Assembly: GCA_031289575.1 (NCBI GenBank)
Contig: JAITPE010000165.1
Location: 1-5,408 of the forward strand
Source of the DNA: Spirochaetia bacterium
GTDB lineage: Bacteria > Spirochaetota > UBA4802 > UBA5550
Reading direction: 5' to 3'
DNA length: 5,408 bases
Made by a program: the position numbers and the translations under genes. This document shows positions 1 through 5,408 of the stretch, one piece after another (position 1 is the stretch's first letter; the number at the start of each line of letters is the position of its first letter). The notes under the pieces were generated by a model. The model had not been told where the DNA came from and ran no database searches. It was given only the letters and a program-made list of their open reading frames with translations.

Positions 1-1476
1 AATGTCCGATATTTTTTTGCCGAGACGCGCGGCATTTTCGCCGAAGCGGGCTCCGCCGAAAATATTGTAAGCAGGGTACGGGCTGTCCCCCTCTCTGAGC
101 GCCTTGCCCGAAAAACCAAGATCGGCCGTCTCGTGCCTTCCGCAGCTATTGGGGCAGCCCGAAATGTTGATTTTAAATCCATTGAGTTCATCAAGGGGAA
201 TACCGGCGCCGGCCAATGCCTTTTCTATCGCGCCGAGCGCGCCCCTTGGTATTGTTATGCCGAGCTGGCATGTGGCCGCGCCCGTGCATACAATTATATT
301 GCCTATGAGCGCGGCTTTGCTCACAAGCGGCGAGATCTCTTTAAAAAGAGGATAGAGCGCCGCGAGTTCGGCCGGTTTGAGATTGCGTATAATCACATTC
401 TGGTCATTGCACAGCCTGATTGTTTCGCGCGGAATTTTTTCGAGCGCGGCCGCAAGCTCGGCGGCCTTTGCCGCCGAAATATCGCCAAGAAGCAGGGGCA
501 GCTTCGCTGAATAATAGCCATTCTGTTTTTGCGAAAACACAAACCTGCTTCGCCACAGTTTCTCATCTTCCGAAAGTCCGTTCACTGCGGCGTCCTGCCG
601 GTCGGGTTCAATCTGCGGCAGCTCATTTATTTCAAGCCGCCAGCCGCCTTCGCTTCTCAGGAGATGCATTTTTTCATGCACAAGTTTTTCGAAAACATCA
701 AAGCCGAGTTCCTCGGCAAGAAAACGCAGCCGCGCCGCGTTTTTGTTTCTTCTGTTGCCTTTCTCATCAAAAACTTTTTTGATTGACTGCGCGATAAGGA
801 AAATCTCATCTTCCGGAATAAAATCGGCAAAGGGCCGCGCGGTCTTAGACTGATTCCCAAGGCCGCCCGCGGTGAAAACACGAAATCCTCTCCTGCCGTC
901 AGATACTTTTGCTATGAAGCCGAGGTCGGCAAACAGCGCGAGCGCCCTGTCTGCCGGCGAAGAGCTGAAGGCAATCTTGTACTTTCTCGGCAGCGAGTAC
1001 GAATCCTTTTGTTCAAGCATTTTGTTCGTGAGCGCCAGCACATGCGGTGTCACATCGAATGTCTCATCGGCAGCCGTTCCGGAATATGGGTCGCATACAA
1101 TATTGCGCACGGTATTGCCGCCGCCTCCGCGGCCGGTCAAACCGGCGCTGTGAAGAGCTTCCATTACGGGAAGGAAATCATCGGGCTTTATATTGTGAAG
1201 CTGCACGCCGCCCCTCGTGGTTACATGAAGCCTCGGCTGCGCGTAATCCGCGGCGAGACCGGCAAGCACCGAAAGCTGACGCGGCGTCAGAATGCCGGCG
1301 GCCGGGCGCACCCGAACCATGTAGCTGCCGGCCTCCCTCTGTTCATAGATTCCGAAAGGCACCCTGAATGTTTTGAACAGCAGGCTGTCTATTTTTCCGC
1401 TGTTGAAATCATTACACTGGGCGCTGAATGTCTCAAGATCTTTTTTGACCGAATCCGGCAGCGCGTATGCACTCAT
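1..1476 (-). CDS. Siroheme/[4Fe-4S] sulfite reductase (nitrite/sulfite reductase family), 3' end outside window
   Basis: Single-subunit reductase expected to take sulfite to sulfide by six electrons. The frame is open for all 492 codons from the ATG at 1476 to the window edge. The first ferredoxin-like half carries YMVRVRPAAG and the siroheme motif TTRGGVQ (86-92). GGNTVRNIVCDP follows (about 119-130), then PRKYK (163-167). R57, R124, K165 and K167 align by eye with the substrate-binding Arg83, Arg153, Lys215 and Lys217 of E. coli CysI. The cluster and heme ligands are CX5C (C397, C403) and CX3C (C441, C445, in GCPNSC). Sulfite rather than nitrite as substrate is inferred from the sulfate-activation genes upstream. 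No CysJ-type flavoprotein is in view, so ferredoxin or a similar donor is likely. The ATG shares a base with the JAMM stop, and GAGGT lies 6 bases upstream inside that gene. Candidate names are sir or the ferredoxin-type sirA. Confidence 0.92.
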   Translation of the reverse strand, partial: MSAYALPDSVKKDLETFSAQCNDFNSGKIDSLLFKTFRVPFGIYEQREAGSYMVRVRPAAGILTPRQLSVLAGLAADYAQPRLHVTTRGGVQLHNIKPDDFLPVMEALHSAGLTGRGGGGNTVRNIVCDPYSGTAADETFDVTPHVLALTNKMLEQKDSYSLPRKYKIAFSSSPADRALALFADLGFIAKVSDGRRGFRVFTAGGLGNQSKTARPFADFIPEDEIFLIAQSIKKVFDEKGNRRNKNAARLRFLAEELGFDVFEKLVHEKMHLLRSEGGWRLEINELPQIEPDRQDAAVNGLSEDEKLWRSRFVFSQKQNGYYSAKLPLLLGDISAAKAAELAAALEKIPRETIRLCNDQNVIIRNLKPAELAALYPLFKEISPLVSKAALIGNIIVCTGAATCQLGITIPRGALGAIEKALAGAGIPLDELNGFKINISGCPNSCGRHETADLGFSGKALREGDSPYPAYNIFGGARFGENAARLGKKISDI

Positions 1477-1871
1477 TAAAGCACCTCTATTTCCTCAGGC
1501 GAAACATCGCCGTTTTTTATCTTGAATGATTTTACAACCGGCACATCTTCGGCCAACGATATTATTACATAGCTGATTGCCGGGTCGTATGCCAGCTTTA
1601 TATCCTCAGCCGAGGGACGCGCGGGAGTCTGCGGATGTGAATGATAACAGGCAATGAGTTTAAGTCCTAAGCTCATCGCGTCCTTGAACGCGGCGAACTG
1701 TTCCTCCGGATCAAAGCTGAAATGCTCGCCGCTCGCGTCCGTGTTCTTTAGCCTGTATGATGTTTTGGCATCGCCCTCACGGCCGGATAAATACCCGCAC
1801 GCCTCAATCGGAGAATCCGCAAGCGCGTGTTCAACAATACTATCGTACACGGATTGAGGGATTCTAAGCAT
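1476..1871 (-). CDS. JAMM/MPN+ (M67 family) zinc metalloprotease, HcyD/Mec+-like
   Basis: Zinc peptidase of 131 residues, the single-domain size typical of bacterial M67 proteins. The complete JAMM motif is present: E23 in PIEACGYLSG, then HSHP (H77 and H79), S87 and D90, matching HxHx7Sx2D. In related systems these enzymes act just behind the di-Gly of a sulfur carrier. HcyD removes the C-terminal Ala of HcyS and later frees homocysteine from the carrier; Mec+ frees cysteine from CysO; QbsD trims QbsE. Here the likely substrate is the GGG-Glu end of the carrier encoded two genes upstream, and possibly a carrier-amino acid adduct. No signal peptide or membrane segment is visible, so it should be cytoplasmic. 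The start ATG lies inside the end of the E1-like gene with GAGGT 5 bases upstream. The TAA stop shares a base with the next ATG. The family call is firm; the substrate is inferred. Confidence 0.92.
   Translation of the reverse strand: MLRIPQSVYDSIVEHALADSPIEACGYLSGREGDAKTSYRLKNTDASGEHFSFDPEEQFAAFKDAMSLGLKLIACYHSHPQTPARPSAEDIKLAYDPAISYVIISLAEDVPVVKSFKIKNGDVSPEEIEVL
1483..1487 (-). promoter_or_regulatory. Ribosome binding site of the sulfite reductase gene
   Basis: GAGGT, 6 bases before the ATG, lies within the last codons of the JAMM gene. It supports the TAATG start/stop overlap as the true sulfite reductase start. Confidence 0.65.
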
Positions 1872-2673
1872 TCTTTACCTCACAGAGCGCTTGTTCATAG
1901 TCGCGCAGTTCTGTTATTCCGTTTTCGCCGCAGACCCTGCATTTGGGATTCCTCTTGAGTTTAACGGAGCGGAAGAGCATGCTCTTTGCGTCAAAGGCGA
2001 GCAATGTGTTATAAAGAGGAGTTCCCGCGCCGGTTATAAATTTCAGCGCTTCGGCCGCCTGTATGGTTCCCAGCATGCCGGCAACAGCTCCGAGGATTCC
2101 GGCCGACGAACATGTTGGAACAACTCCGGCGGGCGGCGGGGAATCAAACACGCAGGCATAGCACGCGCTTTCGCGCGGTTTAATCGTCATGGTTTGTCCG
2201 GAGAAGCGCAAAATTCCGCCGTGCGATAGGGGCTTGTTGAGCAAAACACAGGCGTCATTTATAAGAAACTTGCTCGCGAAATTGTCGGTTCCGTCAATTA
2301 TAAAGTCATAGGGACCTATTATTTCAAGAATATTTCCGGAGTAAAGCATTGTATGATATATGTTCACCTTAACATGCGGGTTTACAGCGAGCATCTTGGC
2401 TTTGGCCGATTCGACCTTTGGGATTCCGACATCGGCTGTTGTGTGGGCGATCTGTCTCTGCAAATTACTCAAGTCCACCACATCGCCGTCAACTATGCCT
2501 ATCTCGCCGACTCCGGCGGCGGCGAGATAGTAGGCTATGGGCGAGCCGAGTCCGCCGGCTCCGATTATCAGCACCTTGCTGTTTAGTATTTTTTCCTGCC
2601 CTTCAATTCCTACGTCCTCCAGTATTATATGCCGGGAATAGCGTTCCAATTCCTCGTCGTTTAAATCGATCAT
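1864..2673 (-). CDS. MoeB/ThiF/HesA-family adenylyltransferase (E1-like, HcyF-like) activating the sulfur carrier
   Basis: Ubiquitin-E1-like enzyme expected to use ATP to adenylate the C-terminal Gly of the upstream carrier, preparing it for attack by sulfide. It has 269 residues. Visible are the N-terminal signature ELERYSRHIIL, the nucleotide-binding GAGGLGS (38-44), D62, the NLQRQ motif (70-74, with the conserved Arg), K86, and DGTDN (127-131). A structural zinc site is formed by CYAC (C171, C174) and CRVC (C245, C248). C188 in PTCSSAGILG sits where ThiF/MoeB carry their conserved Cys. There is no C-terminal rhodanese domain, unlike MoeZ/MOCS3, which fits direct use of sulfide rather than persulfide sulfur. 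The start overlaps the carrier stop by 4 bases and the end overlaps the protease gene by 8, implying coupled synthesis. By sequence alone MoeB, ThiF and HcyF cannot be separated; the specific role is inferred from the operon. Confidence 0.9.
   Translation of the reverse strand: MIDLNDEELERYSRHIILEDVGIEGQEKILNSKVLIIGAGGLGSPIAYYLAAAGVGEIGIVDGDVVDLSNLQRQIAHTTADVGIPKVESAKAKMLAVNPHVKVNIYHTMLYSGNILEIIGPYDFIIDGTDNFASKFLINDACVLLNKPLSHGGILRFSGQTMTIKPRESACYACVFDSPPPAGVVPTCSSAGILGAVAGMLGTIQAAEALKFITGAGTPLYNTLLAFDAKSMLFRSVKLKRNPKCRVCGENGITELRDYEQALCEVKNA
1877..1881 (-). promoter_or_regulatory. Ribosome binding site of the JAMM protease gene
   Basis: GAGGT lies 5 bases before the JAMM ATG and within the 3' end of the E1-like gene, supporting the start that overlaps that gene by 8 bases. 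Confidence 0.6.
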
Positions 2674-2879
2674 TCGCCGCCCCCCATGAAGTATAAAAAG
2701 TTAACCGCGTCATCATCCTTGAGAAACACTGCGGCATAATCGGGCTTTTTCAAAAATTCATCGTTCAGCTGAACCGAAACCATATCGGGCTGTTCCACAT
2801 TTTCCAAAACCAAAAGTTCCTCGACATTGAGCTTAGTCTGCGAAAATTCTTTTGCCTCACCGTTAATTATAAGTTTCAT
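2670..2879 (-). CDS. ThiS/MoaD-family sulfur carrier protein with C-terminal GGG-Glu (HcyS-like)
   Basis: Small beta-grasp protein of 69 residues, the usual ThiS size. It starts MKLIINGE and has the ThiS-like second half VSVQLNDEF...AVFLKDDDAVNFLYFMGGGE. In this family the terminal Gly carboxylate is adenylated and then converted to a thiocarboxylate that donates sulfur. Here the Gly run (G66-G68) is followed by one extra residue, E69, so the protein as translated cannot be activated until the Glu is removed. The neighbours supply the needed parts: an E1-like adenylating enzyme immediately downstream, a JAMM protease next, and sulfite reductase to make sulfide. HcyS of Wolinella succinogenes (C-terminal Ala) and QbsE (two extra residues) are known precedents. 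Thiamine or molybdopterin use is less likely because no thi or moa genes are present. The start has AAGGA 10 bases upstream; the TGA stop overlaps the next ATG (ATGA). Confidence 0.9.
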   Translation of the reverse strand: MKLIINGEAKEFSQTKLNVEELLVLENVEQPDMVSVQLNDEFLKKPDYAAVFLKDDDAVNFLYFMGGGE

Positions 2880-2889
2880 TTTATCCGTT

Positions 2890-2894
2890 TCCTT
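2890..2894 (-). promoter_or_regulatory. Ribosome binding site of the sulfur carrier gene
   Basis: AAGGA lies 10 bases before the carrier ATG. This is the only junction in the window with a real gap (26 bases between genes), so the carrier has an independent initiation site rather than an overlapping start. Confidence 0.6.
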
Positions 2895-2905
2895 AATCAG
2901 TTTTT

Positions 2906-4243
2906 TTACTCCGCAAATCTGTGCGGAAAATATTTTTTGAGCAGAGCAAAGAGTTCTTCTTCAAAATCGGCGTTCAAATCGGCGTTCTTATTTTCATCCG
3001 AAACAGCCTCCAGAACAATTCCTCCGCCCGCGGCATCGTATCCGTCAACTATAACAAAGCGCCCCAGAGACGCGTTATCGTAAAAAGACGTGAGGGCAAT
3101 CGGGCGCGATAGATTCAACACAACGCTTCCGCAGTCATTGCGCCGCAGCTCATTGTAGTTTTCGTTCTCTCCCAAAAAGCGCTCAATCGCGGCGAGGCTC
3201 GCCTCGACCTTCGCGCTTCCAAGTTTTAAGGTATAACTCTTGCCGAAAACAAACGGGTTCTCGCCCAGCCATATAAGGTTGGCCCTTATTTTCGAGGCGG
3301 CGCTTACCGGAGCGTTTTCATCGGACTTGACCATTACCTCGCCGTGCTTCAGGTAAAGGTCTTCCTCAAGCGTAAAGCCCGCCGCCTCGACAGCGCGCGC
3401 GCTTGTCTTCGGCGGGGCGTTCCATACCTCAACGCCTTTGATGTGGGCCTCTTTGTTCGATGGCAAAAACTTTACGGCGTCGCCTGTCTTTACCTGTCCG
3501 CTGACTATTGTTCCGGCATATATTCTGCGCTCGTCATTATCATCGCTAAAACGGTACACGTCCTGGAGCGGCATCGCGAAAAACAGGTCCTCGTTCGACG
3601 GCTGATTCTGGAAGCTGTCGAGCACTCCGAGGAGAGTTTTGCCGTCATACCATGGAGTTTCATCGGCCATCGTTGTAATGTTTTTTCCTTCGCGCGCGCT
3701 CACAGGCACAAAGGTAACCTGTTTGACATTGAGCGTCTCAAGGTACTCCTCGTACTCATTCTTGATTCTGCGGAAGACATTTTCGTCATAACCTAAGGCG
3801 TCCAATTTATTAACCGCGACAACAACCTGCGATATGCCCAAAAGCGAGAGCAGCAGTCCGTGCCGCCTTGAATTTTCGGCGACTCCCTCGAGCGCGTCAA
3901 TCACCAAAACAGCGGCAAGCGCGCGCGACGCGCCGGAGAGCATGTTGCGCAAAAATTCAATATGCCCGGGCGCGTCTATGATTATATATTCCCGCTGCGC
4001 GCTTTTAAAAAAAATGCGCGCGCTGTCTATTGTAATTCCCTGCTTTTGCTCATCGGCCAACGCGTCGAGCAGAAAGGCGTACTCAAACACCCTGCCGTTT
4101 TTTTTGCACGAATCCCTGACATCCTGCAGTTTGCCCTCCGGCAGCGAGAGGGTATCGGCCAAAAGGCGGCCGACCAAGGTGCTCTTGCCGTGGTCAACAT
4201 GGCCTGTTATAACTATGTTCATCCTTTCGGTGTTCTTCTGCAT
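2906..4243 (-). CDS. cysN: Sulfate adenylyltransferase subunit 1 (CysN, regulatory GTPase)
   Basis: GTPase subunit of ATP sulfurylase that couples GTP hydrolysis to APS formation on CysD. It has 445 residues. The translation-factor-type GTPase domain has G1 GHVDHGKST (14-22), G2 around T71 in GITID, G3 DAPGH (90-94), G4 NKLD (145-148) and G5 SA (182-183). EF-Tu-like beta-barrel domains follow, with the late motif [17 protein letters not shown]. No APS kinase domain is fused, unlike NodQ/CysNC proteins. The chosen start is the ATG overlapping the cysD stop: AGAAGGA lies 8 bases upstream of it. M8, the next Met, has only GAAAGG directly against its ATG, which is too close. After the last barrel there is an acidic linker and a helix-like tail (about 425-445) that is not part of the core fold. 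The gene ends 26 bases before the sulfur carrier gene. Confidence 0.95.
   Translation of the reverse strand: MQKNTERMNIVITGHVDHGKSTLVGRLLADTLSLPEGKLQDVRDSCKKNGRVFEYAFLLDALADEQKQGITIDSARIFFKSAQREYIIIDAPGHIEFLRNMLSGASRALAAVLVIDALEGVAENSRRHGLLLSLLGISQVVVAVNKLDALGYDENVFRRIKNEYEEYLETLNVKQVTFVPVSAREGKNITTMADETPWYDGKTLLGVLDSFQNQPSNEDLFFAMPLQDVYRFSDDNDERRIYAGTIVSGQVKTGDAVKFLPSNKEAHIKGVEVWNAPPKTSARAVEAAGFTLEEDLYLKHGEVMVKSDENAPVSAASKIRANLIWLGENPFVFGKSYTLKLGSAKVEASLAAIERFLGENENYNELRRNDCGSVVLNLSRPIALTSFYDNASLGRFVIVDGYDAAGGGIVLEAVSDENKNADLNADFEEELFALLKKYFPHRFAE
2910..2927. repeat. Perfect 6-bp inverted repeat at the 3' end of cysN
   Basis: TCCGCA and TGCGGA flank a 6-base loop, ending two bases before the cysN stop codon and close upstream of the carrier ribosome site. 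On the transcribed strand it is followed by an A run, not a T run, so it does not look like an intrinsic terminator for this operon. It could be an intercistronic mRNA hairpin or simply chance. Confidence 0.35.
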
Positions 4244-5121
4244 TACATGTATCCTTCTTTGCGGAGAGTCTCAAGAGTTCCGCCTCCATCCTTGTCCTGC
4301 GCGCGGCCCGAGCGTTCCGCAATGTTGCGGAATTTTCCGCTTATGAGTTCTTCTATAATTTCGGCCGGGCTTCCGGCATCAGACTCAACAGGATTTGTAC
4401 ACGGATAGCATCCAAGTGAACGGTAGCGCTTTCCGTCTCCCTGATTGTAGTATATGGATATGGTTGGTATTTTTTCTCTTTCAATATATTCCCAGATGTT
4501 GAGTTCGGTCCAGTCTAAAAGCGGATGAACGCGGACATGAGTTTTTGGCGCGAACTCGGTTTTATAGAGATTCCAGAGTTCCGGCGGCTGCGCGCTGGCG
4601 TCCCACTCGCTCTTCTCATCGCGCGAAGAAAAAACGCGCTCCTTTGAGCGGCTTCCCTCCTCATCGCTGCGCACGCCGACAATGACCGCGTTGTAGGGCT
4701 CGGCCGATTCGAACTCATCCCACAGATCGCGCTTGGGATCGTAGACGCGCCTAAAGCCGGTACCGTCAAGAGTTTTTGTGAGCGGAATTGTCTTGAGTTC
4801 CCTGCAGCATGAGATTCGGTCAAGCCCGTCGGGAAAAGTTCTCTTCCCGCTTATGGCGTTTTTGTTTTGGCCCACAACAAGGCGCAGTTTGAGTTCTTTG
4901 GCGAGCGCGTCTCTGTAGGCTATCATCTCGGGAATCTTGTAGCTTGTATCAATATGTATAAGCTCAAACGGAACATGGCCGAAGAAAGCCTTTTTCGCGA
5001 GCCACAAGAGAACAGTGCTGTCCTTGCCTATAGACCACAGCATGCCTATATTTTTAAACGACTTGTACGCCTCGCGTATAATAAATATGCTCTGGGATTC
5101 TAACTTATCTAATTTATTCAT
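4243..5121 (-). CDS. cysD: Sulfate adenylyltransferase subunit 2 (CysD, PP-loop ATP pyrophosphatase)
   Basis: Catalytic subunit of ATP sulfurylase: ATP plus sulfate gives APS plus pyrophosphate, driven by GTP hydrolysis on CysN; cytoplasmic. It has 292 residues, close to the usual length of about 300. The PP-loop is SIGKDST at residues 30-36, followed by [11 protein letters not shown] at 56-66, the basic signature [17 protein letters not shown] at about 149-165, [15 protein letters not shown] at about 199-213, and the family-typical end RKEGYM. The start ATG at 5121 has an AAGGT ribosome site 9 bases upstream, and no earlier start fits because cysH ends at 5129. The stop TAA shares one base with the ATG of cysN, so the two subunits are probably translationally coupled. 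One detail differs from E. coli CysD: the segment after RYRSLG reads CYPCT (C238 and C241), whereas E. coli has Leu at the second Cys position (from memory). Confidence 0.96.
   Translation of the reverse strand: MNKLDKLESQSIFIIREAYKSFKNIGMLWSIGKDSTVLLWLAKKAFFGHVPFELIHIDTSYKIPEMIAYRDALAKELKLRLVVGQNKNAISGKRTFPDGLDRISCCRELKTIPLTKTLDGTGFRRVYDPKRDLWDEFESAEPYNAVIVGVRSDEEGSRSKERVFSSRDEKSEWDASAQPPELWNLYKTEFAPKTHVRVHPLLDWTELNIWEYIEREKIPTISIYYNQGDGKRYRSLGCYPCTNPVESDAGSPAEIIEELISGKFRNIAERSGRAQDKDGGGTLETLRKEGYM
4252..4258 (-). promoter_or_regulatory. Ribosome binding site of cysN
   Basis: AGAAGGA lies 8 bases before the first cysN ATG, inside the last codons of cysD. It decides the start: the next Met codon (M8) lacks a properly spaced site. 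Confidence 0.65.
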
Positions 5122-5128
5122 ACTGATA

Positions 5129-5408
5129 TTACCTTACATGCAGCCCGCACTCCTTGTGTTCGGGATTCTCCCACCACCAGCGCCCGTCACGGATATCCTC
5201 GGATTCCTTTACGGCACGCGTACACGGAGCGCAGCCGATACTCTTGAAGCCCTTTGAATACAGAGGATGAAGAGGCAGCGCAAATTCTTTTATATATGCC
5301 GAAACATCGTCCTCGCTCCAATCCGCCAAAGGATTGATTTTTATTAAACCAAACTTTTCGTCGTATTCAAGAACCCTGACATCGGCGCGCGTAACCGACT
5401 GCGCCGCG
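5129..5408 (-). CDS. cysH: Assimilatory adenylylsulfate (APS) reductase, C-terminal part (5' end outside window)
   Basis: Cytoplasmic reductase that converts APS to sulfite and AMP, usually with thioredoxin as electron donor. Only the last 92 residues are visible; the frame is open to the window edge from base 5407, so the start lies upstream. Visible family landmarks, in order, are [42 protein letters not shown] and a TAA stop. The CAPC pair (codons at 5231-5233 and 5222-5224) supplies two ligands of the [4Fe-4S] cluster; the other two, a CC pair, would lie upstream. The Cys of ECGLH (5147-5149) is the catalytic nucleophile on the mobile tail. The cluster motif marks the APS-using type rather than the cluster-free PAPS reductase of E. 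coli, which agrees with the absence of an APS kinase here. There is no fused thioredoxin domain at the C-terminus. It lies 7 bases before cysD. A TTG at 5329 could be mistaken for a start but sits inside the domain. Confidence 0.93.
   Translation of the reverse strand, partial: AAQSVTRADVRVLEYDEKFGLIKINPLADWSEDDVSAYIKEFALPLHPLYSKGFKSIGCAPCTRAVKESEDIRDGRWWWENPEHKECGLHVR
5131..5135 (-). promoter_or_regulatory. Ribosome binding site of cysD
   Basis: AAGGT on the minus strand, 9 bases before the cysD ATG and touching the cysH stop codon. It supports reinitiation at cysD after cysH and fixes the cysD start. Confidence 0.6.

Noticed and set aside
657..881. Minus-strand 74-residue frame that might suggest a broken sulfite reductase
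   Set aside because: It is out of frame with the sulfite reductase, which reads through without a stop from 1476 to 1.
1..1476. Nitrite reductase (NirA) as the function of the last gene
   Set aside because: The fold and ligands are shared, but the operon makes sulfite and has no nitrate or nitrite genes; sulfite is preferred by context only.
1009..1479. 156-residue plus-strand open frame, and other plus-strand frames over 104-1153
   Set aside because: All lie opposite the continuous sulfite reductase frame, whose siroheme and cluster motifs are intact.
1864..2879. Thiamine (ThiS/ThiF) or molybdopterin (MoaD/MoeB) biosynthesis
   Set aside because: No other thi or moa/moe gene is present, the carrier has an extra C-terminal residue, and a JAMM protease and sulfite reductase are directly attached; sulfur amino acid synthesis fits better, though flanking DNA could change this.
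2910..2938. Hairpin plus T-rich stretch as a plus-strand intrinsic terminator
   Set aside because: No plus-strand gene reaches it; the T tract is interrupted and offset from the stem, and it lies inside cysN coding sequence.
3834..4346. 170-residue plus-strand open frame opposite cysN and cysD
   Set aside because: It runs antisense to clearly conserved motifs ([14 protein letters not shown]), has no recognisable domain and crosses the cysD/cysN junction; it is a shadow frame.
4515..4823. 102-residue minus-strand open frame in a second frame inside cysD
   Set aside because: CysD motifs before and after it are in the cysD frame; this one has no family features.

Overview
The window is one tightly packed operon on the minus strand, read from 5408 down to 1. 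It carries assimilatory sulfate reduction together with a protein-thiocarboxylate sulfur-transfer module. In transcription order the genes are: the 3' end of an APS reductase (cysH); sulfate adenylyltransferase small and large subunits (cysD, cysN); a 69-residue ThiS/MoaD-type sulfur carrier; a MoeB/ThiF-type adenylating enzyme (E1-like); a JAMM (M67) metalloprotease; and a siroheme/[4Fe-4S] sulfite reductase that runs off the window at position 1. Gaps are 7 and 26 bases; the other four junctions overlap by 1, 4, 8 and 1 bases. No stretch is long enough to hold another gene, and I see no promoter, terminator, RNA gene, mobile element or CRISPR array.

The genes fit one route. CysDN activates sulfate to APS. 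CysH, of the iron-sulfur APS-reducing type, makes sulfite directly; no APS kinase is present or fused to CysN. The sulfite reductase makes sulfide. The E1-like enzyme would adenylate the carrier C-terminus so that sulfide can form a thiocarboxylate. The carrier ends in Gly-Gly-Gly-Glu, so a residue blocks the usual Gly end, and the JAMM protease is the obvious enzyme to remove it. This matches the HcyS/HcyF/HcyD pathway described for homocysteine synthesis in Wolinella succinogenes (with Sir and MetY) and resembles the actinobacterial CysO/Mec+ cysteine pathway. The enzyme that would accept the sulfur (MetY-like or CysM-like) is not in the window, so homocysteine versus cysteine as the product is open.

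The source is a bacterium. Gene content (APS-type CysH, CysN without a kinase domain, single-subunit sulfite reductase with no flavoprotein partner in view) would suit an anaerobe or microaerophile, but I cannot assign a phylum from the sequence alone. Base composition looks even across the window, with no sign that any one gene is a recent insertion.
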